A stretch of DNA of 58,057 nt from a virus. The position numbers were made by a program, and so were the translations under genes. Location of the stretch: the IMG/VR virus record IMGVR_UViG_3300030103_002567, positions 1 to 58,057 of that record; one strand, written 5' to 3'. Below are positions 49,624-55,963 of the stretch, piece after piece. Each line of letters begins with the position of its first letter. Position 1 is the stretch's first letter. The notes under the pieces were generated by a model, which ran no database searches, was not told the DNA's origin, and was given only the letters and a program-made list of their open reading frames with translations.

Positions 49624-49639
49624 AGGGGGCGAACCCCCT
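49624..49639 (-). terminator. UUCG-loop hairpin between early genes (possible attenuator)
   Basis: On the minus strand AGGGGG-TTCG-CCCCCT folds between the 74-aa gene stop and the primase start. A run of six T follows only after 11 nt, so termination would be partial. It could lower primase-helicase expression relative to the upstream recombination genes. Confidence 0.55.
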
Positions 49640-49664
49640 ACCATCTACAGACAAAGCACAAACC

Positions 49665-49889
49665 TTAGAATTCCTCCTTCTTTTTGGGCTCGTAGGTGTC
49701 CAGCTCCACGTAATAGCTACCACCTTTTGATTGGTTGATGTTGAGGTTGACCCATCCGTTCTTTGTTCTATCCTTGATGAACTGAACGGCATCTTCAGCC
49801 TTGAGGCTGAGGTTCCCAACTACAAAGTCAGGGGCATTGTCCCTACGCTTGAAGCTGAAACCGTCTGCGAAAATTTTCTCTTTATTCAT
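49665..49889 (-). CDS. Conserved small early protein, 74 aa (possible single-strand DNA-binding role)
   Basis: MNKEKIFADGFSFKRRDNAP then DFVVGNLSLKAEDAVQFIKD and NGWVNLNINQSKGGSYYVEL. The family recurs beside recombination genes in marine and Bacteroidota phages. The compact beta-rich pattern with aromatic residues is compatible with a small DNA-binding fold, but I saw no decisive motif. Downstream of the exonuclease, with a short A/T leader. Confidence 0.78.
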   Translation of the reverse strand: MNKEKIFADGFSFKRRDNAPDFVVGNLSLKAEDAVQFIKDRTKNGWVNLNINQSKGGSYYVELDTYEPKKKEEF

Positions 49890-49900
49890 ATTAAATTAAT

Positions 49901-50638
49901 TTAAAGTTCCTCCACAATATAATGATTCTCGATTGATTCGGTGGAGGATTCCCCGAAGAATCGATTGTATATATCTGATGCCTCCTTCACCTTCTGCTCA
50001 CCAGACCGCAGAAACTCATCCGAACAATGGAACATGCCCATCGCCAATGTATTCTTGTCAATAACCCAGAACTCCATAGGCTTACCAAACAATGTTTGGT
50101 AAATGTACGCCTGACTATCGTAGTTGAATTTATATGCAGAGTTCCTGAAACTACCGATTGATGACGTTGTCTTCAAGTCGATAATCTTATCACTAGATAT
50201 GATATCAGCCTTGCCCTTCCATGATAGCCCACATATATCCCCAACAGCAGGTTGCTCGTATACATTCCCCTCCTCATAGATGCCATCAAAGAAATCAAAG
50301 TTACCCTTCATAGCATCCACCATCGCATCCACCTGAGCCTGTTCATGACATAGCATAGCCATGCCACCATCCTTAGTGGCTTCCTTGTATACCTTAGTAG
50401 ACCTTGTAGTGGCATCAACACACTGTATCTCCTTAGCCTTCTCAGGCTCTAGTACAGACCAGTGAAAGTATCTACCCATGAGTAGAGCCTTGCTATCTGA
50501 ACTTCCCTTGCGAAACATGTTTGGATTGTTAAGTAACGCTGATATATCTGAGTTGGATAGCCATTGCTTACCGAACTCACCGTAGTACATCTCATCATCC
50601 TTCAGCTTGGACAGTATACTATTATCTCCTCTAGACAT
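49901..50638 (-). CDS. RecE-like PD-(D/E)XK exonuclease (DUF3799-type), 245 aa
   Basis: Signature GRYFHWSVLEPE (H59), then WKGKADIISSD (D145), the catalytic IIDLKTTSS (D154-L-K156) and a Gln helix YDSQAYIYQ (Q176): the RecB/exonuclease VIII core. It resects double-stranded ends 5'-3' to feed the annealing protein encoded just upstream (8-nt overlap), forming a Red-like recombination pair. Length is close to other phage versions of the nuclease domain. Confidence 0.9.
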   Translation of the reverse strand: MSRGDNSILSKLKDDEMYYGEFGKQWLSNSDISALLNNPNMFRKGSSDSKALLMGRYFHWSVLEPEKAKEIQCVDATTRSTKVYKEATKDGGMAMLCHEQAQVDAMVDAMKGNFDFFDGIYEEGNVYEQPAVGDICGLSWKGKADIISSDKIIDLKTTSSIGSFRNSAYKFNYDSQAYIYQTLFGKPMEFWVIDKNTLAMGMFHCSDEFLRSGEQKVKEASDIYNRFFGESSTESIENHYIVEEL

Positions 50639-51200
50639 TCTTCTTCAATTCTTTGATTACAGACTGCGATAACTTAGAGTACTTCGTTTCAAGAGTAACT
50701 ACCAAGTCATCAAACTTACCTTTGTTGGCCTGAACATACTTGACCACCTTGTCCCAGTTCTCATCACCAACCTTCAGCGTAGGCTTCTTGGCAGGTTTCT
50801 TTGGGGCAGGTTGACTGCTAGGCAGGTCTTCACCTGTCCACAACTGCAACCCTAGACCATGCATGGCAATCGCCTTAGCTGTTGACCTTTGGATTGTCTT
50901 GTTGACATCGAACGCAGTCATCGTTTCTACGCTCAGCGCTCGGTTACGATAATCCATGACAGGCAACATATCAATATGCTCTAGCCCATCGATAGTGATA
51001 CCCACCTTGACGTATGCCGTACTGCCATCACTGAAGAAGTTCAACCCAGTGTGCTCATGTTCGTACACTGTACGCTGTGCATTAGGATAATGCTTCTTGA
51101 CTAGTGACCAAGCATCGGCCCACGACACATAGTCGAGCTGACCTTTACGCTTGATGCGGTCTTTGAAATCTATACTACTTAACTTTTGGAAAACGCTCAT
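50631..51200 (-). CDS. Single-strand annealing protein, Sak/DUF1071-type, 189 aa
   Basis: LDYVSWADAWSLVKKHYPNA, LPVMDYRNRALSVETMTAFD and VNKTIQRSTAKAIAMHGLGL with QLWTGEDL match the DUF1071 (Sak-like, Rad52-related) annealing family. A Pro/Ala/Lys linker (SSQPAPKKPAKKP) joins a C-terminal helical tail that may contact a partner. It works with the adjacent RecE-like exonuclease in recombination and probably in replication restart. Confidence 0.9.
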   Translation of the reverse strand: MSVFQKLSSIDFKDRIKRKGQLDYVSWADAWSLVKKHYPNAQRTVYEHEHTGLNFFSDGSTAYVKVGITIDGLEHIDMLPVMDYRNRALSVETMTAFDVNKTIQRSTAKAIAMHGLGLQLWTGEDLPSSQPAPKKPAKKPTLKVGDENWDKVVKYVQANKGKFDDLVVTLETKYSKLSQSVIKELKKNV

Positions 51201-51495
51201 AATACTTATTTAATTTTGATTTAGCTGATTTAATAACGACCTCTGACTCACTATTATTGTGCAGTCGAGTATACTTATCCAAATATAATTGTTTAACTCC
51301 TTCTACCCAACCCAACTCGCCTAAAACCTCCATCTCAGACTCGCCAACAGGCCTTATCTTACTGTACTCAGATATCGAACATATAATTATATCTCCTTCC
51401 TTTGTTCTACGCACCTTGTAGCCCATAAAGAATGCACTGTCACTTGTTTTTATGCCATGTTTGGTGCTCATGGCTTCTTCGTATACCGCTACCAT
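51175..51495 (-). CDS. Hypothetical protein, 106 aa
   Basis: Starts MVAVYEEAMSTKHGIKTSDS, strand-containing core (IICSISEYSKIRPVGESEME) and a basic helical end. It overlaps the annealing gene by 26 nt and the upstream lipoprotein by 7 nt. No motif recognised; likely an accessory of the recombination set by co-transcription. Confidence 0.68.
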   Translation of the reverse strand: MVAVYEEAMSTKHGIKTSDSAFFMGYKVRRTKEGDIIICSISEYSKIRPVGESEMEVLGELGWVEGVKQLYLDKYTRLHNNSESEVVIKSAKSKLNKYYERFPKVK

Positions 51496-51848
51496 TCGAA
51501 AGGATAATACTGTCCATCTTCAAGGTTTAATACGGTCTTATCGCAAGGGTCTACAACCCTCTCCATCCATATGTAACCCCCACCTCTCCAATCAAAAAGG
51601 TAACATCCAGTAGCGCAGTTGTGAACCATCGTGTCTCCTCGATATATGGAATACCCATCAGCAGTAACGTCGATAGGAACTTTCCTGTAAAAGTGATAGT
51701 CCTCATCTCTTACGATACTATCAGGAGGGAATGTGTAACGCTTACGCTTTGTTATGTGACTCTTGTGGGCAGTAATCGGCAATGCCAATTCATACTTCAC
51801 TAGATGGCAACTGCTCAATAGCAGTGCAATTATTAATAACTTCTTCAT
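51489..51848 (-). CDS. Predicted lipoprotein, 119 aa
   Basis: Type II signal peptide: MKKLLIIALLLSSC with a lipobox LSSC, so C14 would be lipidated. The mature domain is basic then strand-rich, with two cysteine pairs (CATGC near 80 and DPC near 103) that could form disulfides. An envelope lipoprotein expressed with early DNA genes is typical of superinfection-exclusion proteins, which is my inference; a lysis role is less likely at this position. Confidence 0.75.
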   Translation of the reverse strand: MKKLLIIALLLSSCHLVKYELALPITAHKSHITKRKRYTFPPDSIVRDEDYHFYRKVPIDVTADGYSIYRGDTMVHNCATGCYLFDWRGGGYIWMERVVDPCDKTVLNLEDGQYYPFEW

Positions 51849-52006
51849 ACTTTACTATATTGAATTACTGTGAAAAAATCCTCTCTGCTCAACTCTAATA
51901 CAAAATCAAGTGAGCATTGAGTTAACGTGAATGGCTCCCCTTCACCTTCTATCGGGCGTATCAACCCCTCGCCATCGATGATACAATTAACTGACTTTAG
52001 GTACAT
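51845..52006 (-). CDS. Small hypothetical protein, 53 aa
   Basis: Start taken at Met (52006), MYLKSVNCIIDGEGLIRPIE. The frame stays open to an ATG at 52048, but that would lie inside the neighbouring 37-aa gene. Acidic, with LDFVLELSREDFFTVIQYSK near the end. Overlaps the lipoprotein start by 4 nt. No family recognised. Confidence 0.65.
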   Translation of the reverse strand: MYLKSVNCIIDGEGLIRPIEGEGEPFTLTQCSLDFVLELSREDFFTVIQYSKV

Positions 52007-52100
52007 CTTTTTCTTTTTTGATTTTAGCGTACACCATAGCACCTTCATGCACCAGAGGGTGTACTACCTTAATAAACTCTATATACTTTTTTACATCCAT
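51987..52100 (-). CDS. Small basic protein, 37 aa
   Basis: ATG 52100-52098, TAA 51989-51987. MDVKKYIEFIKVVHPLVHEG is helical, with a Lys-rich tail. It fits between the 69-aa gene (2-nt gap) and the 53-aa gene (20-nt overlap), the packing of the whole arm. Low certainty because of its size. Confidence 0.55.
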   Translation of the reverse strand: MDVKKYIEFIKVVHPLVHEGAMVYAKIKKEKDVPKVS

Positions 52101-52102
52101 TA

Positions 52103-52312
52103 CTATTTGATTTTAAATTGCCATTTACTTGCCAATAGAATCGCATTAAGTTCATCTTTGACGGTGCTTATATTATCTCTTACCTCCATACGTGTATCGT
52201 AATCCATGCCATCCATTAGTTGATACATATCAATCAACTGCCCTTTAATAACGGCAACATACTGCACTATATTGCGTAACCGTTGCTCTTTTTGTTCCTT
52301 ACTTAACTCCAT
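52103..52312 (-). CDS. Small coiled-coil protein, 69 aa
   Basis: Start taken at MELSKEQKEQRLRNIVQYVA. An open extension to 52396 overlaps the upstream gene. Entire sequence is heptad-like helix (LIDMYQLMDGMDYDTRMEVR). No family recognised; probably an oligomeric regulator or inhibitor. Confidence 0.65.
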   Translation of the reverse strand: MELSKEQKEQRLRNIVQYVAVIKGQLIDMYQLMDGMDYDTRMEVRDNISTVKDELNAILLASKWQFKIK

Positions 52313-52328
52313 TGCTTTAATTTTTAGT

Positions 52329-52676
52329 TTAGAAACAACCCTGTTCAGGGCATGTTTCATTGTGATTGTTAACCCATGATGAATGGTATTTCTCATTCAG
52401 CGTAGGCGATATGAATGGCTTATCACTGAACGCTAGGTCTATGCCTAGGAGACGGTCTTTTTCGACGTCACCAGTCAACCCCTCGACCTCATTCATTTCG
52501 GCTAGTAGTTGATAGAAATCTTTATTACCGAAAACCCCATACCCATCGTATGCATCTTCCATCCACACGTTACCCTTGTTATCTCGCATATATGTCATTT
52601 GTGGCTTATAACCATCAGACCATGTATTTCTGATACTTCTTCTCGTATCATTTGTAATCCAGCTAAAACATCCCAT
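52329..52676 (-). CDS. Conserved phage protein, 115 aa
   Basis: Familiar pattern in marine phages: GCFSWITNDTRRSIRNTWSD, then YMRDNKGNVWMEDAYDGYGV and FGNKDFYQLLAEMN. Strand-rich with conserved Tyr/Gly and terminal cysteines (C110, C114). Function unknown, but the conserved family makes it a firm gene call. Confidence 0.85.
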   Translation of the reverse strand: MGCFSWITNDTRRSIRNTWSDGYKPQMTYMRDNKGNVWMEDAYDGYGVFGNKDFYQLLAEMNEVEGLTGDVEKDRLLGIDLAFSDKPFISPTLNEKYHSSWVNNHNETCPEQGCF

Positions 52677-52681
52677 AATTT

Positions 52682-52990
52682 CTATTTTAAAATTTTAATT
52701 AAATACTCCTTGAGTATATCCTCAAGATACCCACGCTCGACCTCCTCTAGGAAATCAACAATCCATTCCTGCTGATAGTGACCACCCTCTAGGTAAGGGT
52801 TAGAACTATCTAGCACACGATACTGCAACCCCTCATCGTAGTAGAACTGCTGAAGTACATCGAAGTCTACTATCGTGGTTTCCCACTTTATGTTCTGTGC
52901 ATCGCCATTCCTTGTGAATTCAACCTCCAGGTCGACACAGTAATTTGGCTTATCTATTTCTTTGATTTCTTCAATGTGTAACTTTCTCAT
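52682..52990 (-). CDS. Hypothetical acidic protein, 102 aa
   Basis: First gene after the promoter-like element at 52999-53024, whose AACGTT box ends 9 nt before its ATG. Strand-rich, acidic (VDLEVEFTRNGDAQNIKWET; FLEEVERGYLEDILKEYLIK). By position it opens the operon that continues into the DNA-replication module. Family not recognised. Confidence 0.75.
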   Translation of the reverse strand: MRKLHIEEIKEIDKPNYCVDLEVEFTRNGDAQNIKWETTIVDFDVLQQFYYDEGLQYRVLDSSNPYLEGGHYQQEWIVDFLEEVERGYLEDILKEYLIKILK

Positions 52991-52998
52991 ATCTATAT

Positions 52999-53024
52999 AA
53001 CGTTTAATTATTCTGTTTATTGTG
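52999..53024 (-). promoter_or_regulatory. Right-arm promoter element, copy 11 (drives the replication operon)
   Basis: Minus strand: CACAATAA-N12-AACGTT, followed by ATATAGATATG, the ATG being that of the 52990 gene. No further copy was seen downstream, so this one probably drives 52990 through 43268. Confidence 0.8.
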
Positions 53025-53027
53025 TTG

Positions 53028-53381
53028 TTAATCTAAGTCGCTATCCATGTCTGCTATTCTAATCTTCATCATCCTTTCGGTATCTGTGTTCTCTCGAATG
53101 AATCTTACTACTGCATCGTAGGTAGACGATAGTTTGTCTTTTGATGTGAAACATTGAGGTTTACTTATCATCTCTCCAAACTCAGCCTTACCTCCTTGTA
53201 TGGTGAAAACATACCCTAAACTTTCTATCTTCTGCACTACAGGTATCAACCAATCCCAAGAGGTGTGAAACTTTAGGTCTAGATAGCACTTGTTCTCTCC
53301 TAACACACCTTCGTAATCGAACCATCCATCTCGCCCAAGAGACATGCCCATAAACTCTGCTATTAACTTATTTTCTTTCAT
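53028..53381 (-). CDS. Conserved hypothetical protein, 117 aa
   Basis: NKLIAEFMGMSLGRDGWFDY and LDLKFHTSWDWLIPVVQKIE: the IAEFMG...HTSWDWL(I/M)PVVxKIE pattern is recurrent in Bacteroidota and phage genomes. No known activity. The stop is 3 nt from promoter copy 11. It overlaps its upstream neighbour by 4 nt (ATGA). Confidence 0.82.
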   Translation of the reverse strand: MKENKLIAEFMGMSLGRDGWFDYEGVLGENKCYLDLKFHTSWDWLIPVVQKIESLGYVFTIQGGKAEFGEMISKPQCFTSKDKLSSTYDAVVRFIRENTDTERMMKIRIADMDSDLD

Positions 53382-53809
53382 GATTCCTTCTTTTCAATTC
53401 CTTCTTGACTACACACCTCGTCGATGACACCGAAGATGACCTCCATTACATACTCATTGTTCAATGCTCTGCGAATGACATCCATCGCATCCTCATCACA
53501 GCAATCGTAGTTTTGTAAGACATCATCAATGTGCCAAAGGTTTGCCGTTTGAAAGCCCCTATCGGCTAACTCGTTCCGCAAATCCTCTGTGCTTAATTCT
53601 TTCATTCGCCCTCCAAGAATTGGGGTTTCCTCCAATTGGTCTGAAATAATTTGCTGATTTCGAAGAGACAAATCTTGAATCAGCATAACCTCTTCATCTC
53701 CATACAAGTCATCCATAGCCTCTTGCTTATCGCCATAGATGACTACCTCTCCAGTAGTAAAGCGTAGCATATTGTCTAACGCTCTGTTGTAAATAATATA
53801 ATCTTTCAT
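53378..53809 (-). CDS. Hypothetical acidic protein, 143 aa
   Basis: Start taken at MKDYIIYNRALDNMLRFTTG, 9 nt after the AACGTT box of promoter copy 10. Acidic and helical, with ELADRGFQTANLWHIDDVLQ in the middle and a Cys pair (CCDED) near 105. Ends in an overlap with the 117-aa gene. Not recognised; early host-directed role presumed from the arm. Confidence 0.72.
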   Translation of the reverse strand: MKDYIIYNRALDNMLRFTTGEVVIYGDKQEAMDDLYGDEEVMLIQDLSLRNQQIISDQLEETPILGGRMKELSTEDLRNELADRGFQTANLWHIDDVLQNYDCCDEDAMDVIRRALNNEYVMEVIFGVIDEVCSQEGIEKKES

Positions 53810-53817
53810 AATTGTAT

Positions 53818-53843
53818 AACGTTTAATCTTCAATTGTATTGCC
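53818..53843 (-). promoter_or_regulatory. Right-arm promoter element, copy 10 (variant first box)
   Basis: Minus strand: GGCAATAC-N12-AACGTT then ATACAATTATG. The first box is degenerate but spacing to AACGTT is preserved, and the ATG of 53809 follows at once. Lies inside the 28-aa membrane peptide gene. Confidence 0.6.
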
Positions 53844-53909
53844 CACATGATAAAGTATTCCGAAAATTATCGCTAGGCATACCACCATCAGTATAATTTT
53901 TGATATCAT
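53823..53909 (-). CDS. Tiny membrane peptide, 28 aa
   Basis: ATG 53909-53907 overlaps the stop of the upstream 110-aa gene (ATGA) and ends TAA 53825-53823. MISKIILMVVCLAIIFGILY is a single transmembrane helix, with HVGNTIED outside. Its 3' part overlaps promoter copy 10. Tiny membrane peptides in early arms often act as antiholins or host-membrane modulators; that is inference. Confidence 0.6.
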   Translation of the reverse strand: MISKIILMVVCLAIIFGILYHVGNTIED

Positions 53910-54238
53910 AGTAGGTCGTTTATGTAGTCAGTAGAAGCGCCCTCGAAGTCCCCATCCCTTGCAATATCTCCTAATATGTTTTCCAGTAGGTCGCAATCTA
54001 CATTGTCGCCTATATATCTATTAAATAGCGTCTCTAACTCCTCGGGCAATCTGTATTCAATGAAATCCTTAATGTCATCATCATCAAGTTCTTCCTCCTC
54101 TTGACCTAGTGTCCGACGTGCTTTGTTTTTTTCCTCATGCTCTTCAATGAAATCATCTTTGAGTGCTTCAATGGCATCCAATACATCGCTTTCATTTAGC
54201 ATATCTCTAATCTCTTCTTTTGATAAATCGTAATTCAT
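53906..54238 (-). CDS. Very acidic hypothetical protein, 110 aa
   Basis: About a third of the residues are Asp or Glu (TLGQEEEELDDDDIKDFIEY). All helical by eye. Acidic small early proteins frequently mimic DNA to inhibit host nucleases or restriction enzymes, so this is a good anti-defence candidate, though nothing in sequence proves it. Preceded by promoter copy 9, 23 nt upstream. Confidence 0.75.
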   Translation of the reverse strand: MNYDLSKEEIRDMLNESDVLDAIEALKDDFIEEHEEKNKARRTLGQEEEELDDDDIKDFIEYRLPEELETLFNRYIGDNVDCDLLENILGDIARDGDFEGASTDYINDLL

Positions 54239-54260
54239 AATTTCTATTGTTTAATTGTTT

Positions 54261-54286
54261 AACGTTTAGTTTTTAAGTTTATTAAG
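54261..54286 (-). promoter_or_regulatory. Right-arm promoter element, copy 9
   Basis: Minus strand: CTTAATAA-N12-AACGTT (variant first box), then a 22-nt A/T leader to ATG 54238. Directly preceded by the hairpin 54287-54308. Confidence 0.65.
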
Positions 54287-54308
54287 ACGCTGAGCGTACA
54301 CCCAGCGT
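54287..54308 (-). other. Hairpin between transcription units
   Basis: ACGCTG and CAGCGT form a 6-bp stem with 10-nt loop on the minus strand, directly ahead of promoter copy 9 and after the 75-aa gene. No T-run follows. It may insulate adjacent units or stabilise the upstream transcript end. Confidence 0.5.
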
Positions 54309-54336
54309 TTCGCCTATTGAAGGCTCATCAGTTAAT

Positions 54337-54564
54337 CTATCCGAACATCATTTCAATCCATCTTTTATGCTCTTTCTTATTGCGCCAACCATTTTGTTTC
54401 GCTTTCTTGTACATAAGTTCATATATAAGGTTATGAACTTCGTCACTTGATAGGACTTCTTTAAGCATAGATTCAGCATCTTTATGGCTCATACGTGTGT
54501 GGTCATAGTCCACCAATACATCATCCATAATGCAGTCAATATCGATTATATCTTGAATTTTCAT
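54337..54564 (-). CDS. Hypothetical protein, 75 aa
   Basis: MKIQDIIDIDCIMDDVLVDY is acidic; the C-terminus is basic and aromatic (KKAKQNGWRNKKEHKRWIEM). Bipolar charge with helical pattern. Upstream is CACAATCA with a shortened spacer before AACATT-ATG, a degenerate relative of the arm promoter. Not recognised. Confidence 0.68.
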   Translation of the reverse strand: MKIQDIIDIDCIMDDVLVDYDHTRMSHKDAESMLKEVLSSDEVHNLIYELMYKKAKQNGWRNKKEHKRWIEMMFG

Positions 54565-54584
54565 AATGTTTAATTTGATTGTGT

Positions 54585-54707
54585 CTACATTGTAGACATC
54601 CAGTAATCGGGCATATCTCCACTAAATACCATGTAGAAAATTTTTGCCACCCCATATAATACAGGCGAACCCATAGCCATACCGATAATTATATAAATTG
54701 TGTTCAT
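54585..54707 (-). CDS. Small membrane protein, 40 aa
   Basis: ATG 54707-54705 to TAG 54587-54585. MNTIYIIIGMAMGSPVLYGV then AKIFYMVFSG: a hydrophobic helix rich in Met/Ile/Gly, ending in a polar tail. It lies 12 nt after the 98-aa gene. Short size leaves some doubt, but it fills the gap between two coupled genes. Confidence 0.55.
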   Translation of the reverse strand: MNTIYIIIGMAMGSPVLYGVAKIFYMVFSGDMPDYWMSTM

Positions 54708-54719
54708 GTGTTGTTTAAT

Positions 54720-55016
54720 TTATCTGCTTACTACACTAGCAACCTTTGACGTTCCTGTGTTTATCATTCTTACTACATCCTCCCATTGCTCATCATCTGC
54801 GAACCATTCCAATTCGAAACGCTCGAAATCCATTTGCCAATTGGAAAGGGAGAACCCGTTCCCATGCAATCTAAAATCCCCTTGCTTATCTTTCTTAAAT
54901 GTAAGATGGTGTACATTATCGCACATACAGCCAATGGTCTTAAAAATTACCTCCCTTGCGCTTTCCTTGACCTCAATAGTCGGCGGGTCAAATATTAATT
55001 CTCTATACTTTCTCAT
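54720..55016 (-). CDS. Hypothetical protein, 98 aa
   Basis: FDPPTIEVKESAREVIFKTI, then CMCDNVHHLTFKKDKQGDFR and an acidic, Trp-rich segment (FELEWFADDEQWEDVVRMIN). The C-x-C and HH could bind metal. First gene after promoter copy 8. Family not recognised. Confidence 0.7.
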   Translation of the reverse strand: MRKYRELIFDPPTIEVKESAREVIFKTIGCMCDNVHHLTFKKDKQGDFRLHGNGFSLSNWQMDFERFELEWFADDEQWEDVVRMINTGTSKVASVVSR

Positions 55017-55035
55017 GTGTTCTATTTTATATATT

Positions 55036-55061
55036 AACGTTTAAGATTTTGGTTTATTGTG
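55036..55061 (-). promoter_or_regulatory. Right-arm promoter element, copy 8
   Basis: Minus strand: CACAATAA-N12-AACGTT, then AATATATAAAATAGAACAC to ATG 55016. The 5' end lies one base after the stop of the 55063 gene. Confidence 0.8.
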
Positions 55062-55062
55062 T

Positions 55063-55449
55063 TTAATCAATGTTTAATTCGTTGCACAATTCAAGACCAT
55101 ACCAATACACTAAATGATTCACTAGCGTTTCGGTATCAAAGTCTGTTCCTCTGTATCTAAGGCGCATCGCCTCTCTGCCAAGTCCATGCTTTTTTAACCA
55201 TTCAATCGAGCGATAATATCCTATTATGTCGGGATAATCTTCAATTTCTCCGAAATGTTCACGTTCAAAATCTTTGCAGATATTTACGGCTTCAAGTTCG
55301 CCTAATCCATGCTCTTTTAACCATTGGCTACTTTGGTAATATCCTATTATGTAGTAATCTTCATTGAACATTTCATGATGGGTTGTCAATCCATCCTTTT
55401 GACTTTCATTGATATGCTCTAGTAGTTCTGTTTTAATTGAATTTTTCAT
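55063..55449 (-). CDS. Protein with internal GYY-WLK-HGLG tandem repeat, 128 aa
   Basis: Two copies of a helical unit: IIGYYQSSQWLKEHGLGELE (about 34-53) and IIGYYRSIEWLKKHGLGREA (about 75-94), 41 residues apart. The flanking parts are helical and acidic. A repeat-built helical protein is suited to binding a protein partner. No known function. Driven by promoter copy 7, 19 nt upstream. Confidence 0.78.
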   Translation of the reverse strand: MKNSIKTELLEHINESQKDGLTTHHEMFNEDYYIIGYYQSSQWLKEHGLGELEAVNICKDFEREHFGEIEDYPDIIGYYRSIEWLKKHGLGREAMRLRYRGTDFDTETLVNHLVYWYGLELCNELNID

Positions 55450-55468
55450 GCTGTTTGTTTTATATATT

Positions 55469-55494
55469 AACGTTTAGTTTATTCTTTTATTGTG
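55469..55494 (-). promoter_or_regulatory. Right-arm promoter element, copy 7
   Basis: Minus strand: CACAATAA-N12-AACGTT, then AATATATAAAACAAACAGC to ATG 55449. It overlaps the last codons of the 55479 gene, so these bases are both coding and regulatory. Confidence 0.82.
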
Positions 55495-55694
55495 TCCTTT
55501 AATAAAAAATATTTTATACCTCCGCAGTAGATAGCCATTAATAGAATACCTAAGGCGCTAAAAATTAGGCTGTTTAGTTCTGCTGTATTTTCGCATGTAT
55601 CTACCCTCAATCCAGTAAGGAAAAAGAATACAAGGCATACATTTTTCAAGGCTCCGAAAAATTTAGCCGTTGCGCGTGTTATCTTATTATTCAT
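55479..55694 (-). CDS. Small membrane protein with two transmembrane segments, 71 aa
   Basis: Hydrophobic segments at about 15-29 (LKNVCLVFFFLTGL) and 41-62 (LNSLIFSALGILLMAIYCGG), with basic N-terminus and charged C-terminus. It follows the 55-aa gene by 5 nt. Two-pass early membrane proteins can block superinfection or alter host membranes, by analogy only. Confidence 0.72.
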   Translation of the reverse strand: MNNKITRATAKFFGALKNVCLVFFFLTGLRVDTCENTAELNSLIFSALGILLMAIYCGGIKYFLLKDTIKE

Positions 55695-55699
55695 AGCCC

Positions 55700-55867
55700 T
55701 TATATTTTATATCCAACGCAATAAACATCGTTATACTCGTTCAACATCTGCATTAATTTTTTATATGCTTTTGTTGCGGTTGGACGTTTACAAAATTGAG
55801 TCTTGAATAGGTATTCTCTACCGTCTTTTGTCTTATAGTAAAATATATATAGTTGTCTACTTTCCAT
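55700..55867 (-). CDS. Small basic protein, 55 aa
   Basis: ATG 55867-55865 to TAA 55702-55700. MESRQLYIFYYKTKDGREYL then FKTQFCKRPTATKAYKKLMQ is strand-strand-helix with basic Lys/Tyr face, the pattern of a small nucleic-acid-binding fold. It is immediately downstream of promoter copy 6 (20 nt). No family recognised. Confidence 0.7.
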   Translation of the reverse strand: MESRQLYIFYYKTKDGREYLFKTQFCKRPTATKAYKKLMQMLNEYNDVYCVGYKI

Positions 55868-55886
55868 TGTTTCTATTTTATATTAT

Positions 55887-55912
55887 AACGTATAGTTTTT
55901 AATCTTATTGTG
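55887..55912 (-). promoter_or_regulatory. Right-arm promoter element, copy 6
   Basis: Minus strand: CACAATAA-N12-TACGTT, then ATAATATAAAATAGAAAC leading to ATG 55867. One base differs in the second box. Confidence 0.78.
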
Positions 55913-55928
55913 TGCGTGAGTGTGAACA

Positions 55929-55949
55929 CCCCCCCGCAGGGGGGCGCAC
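55929..55949 (-). other. GC-rich hairpin ahead of promoter copy 6
   Basis: Six G/C pairs (CCCCCC 55930-55935 with GGGGGG 55939-55944) around GCA, extended by a GTG/CAC closing pair. It lies between the stop of the Cys-rich protein gene and promoter copy 6. There is no T-run, so it is an unusual terminator at best and may be a transcript end-stabiliser. Confidence 0.55.
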
Positions 55950-55963
55950 AAACAAACAAACAT

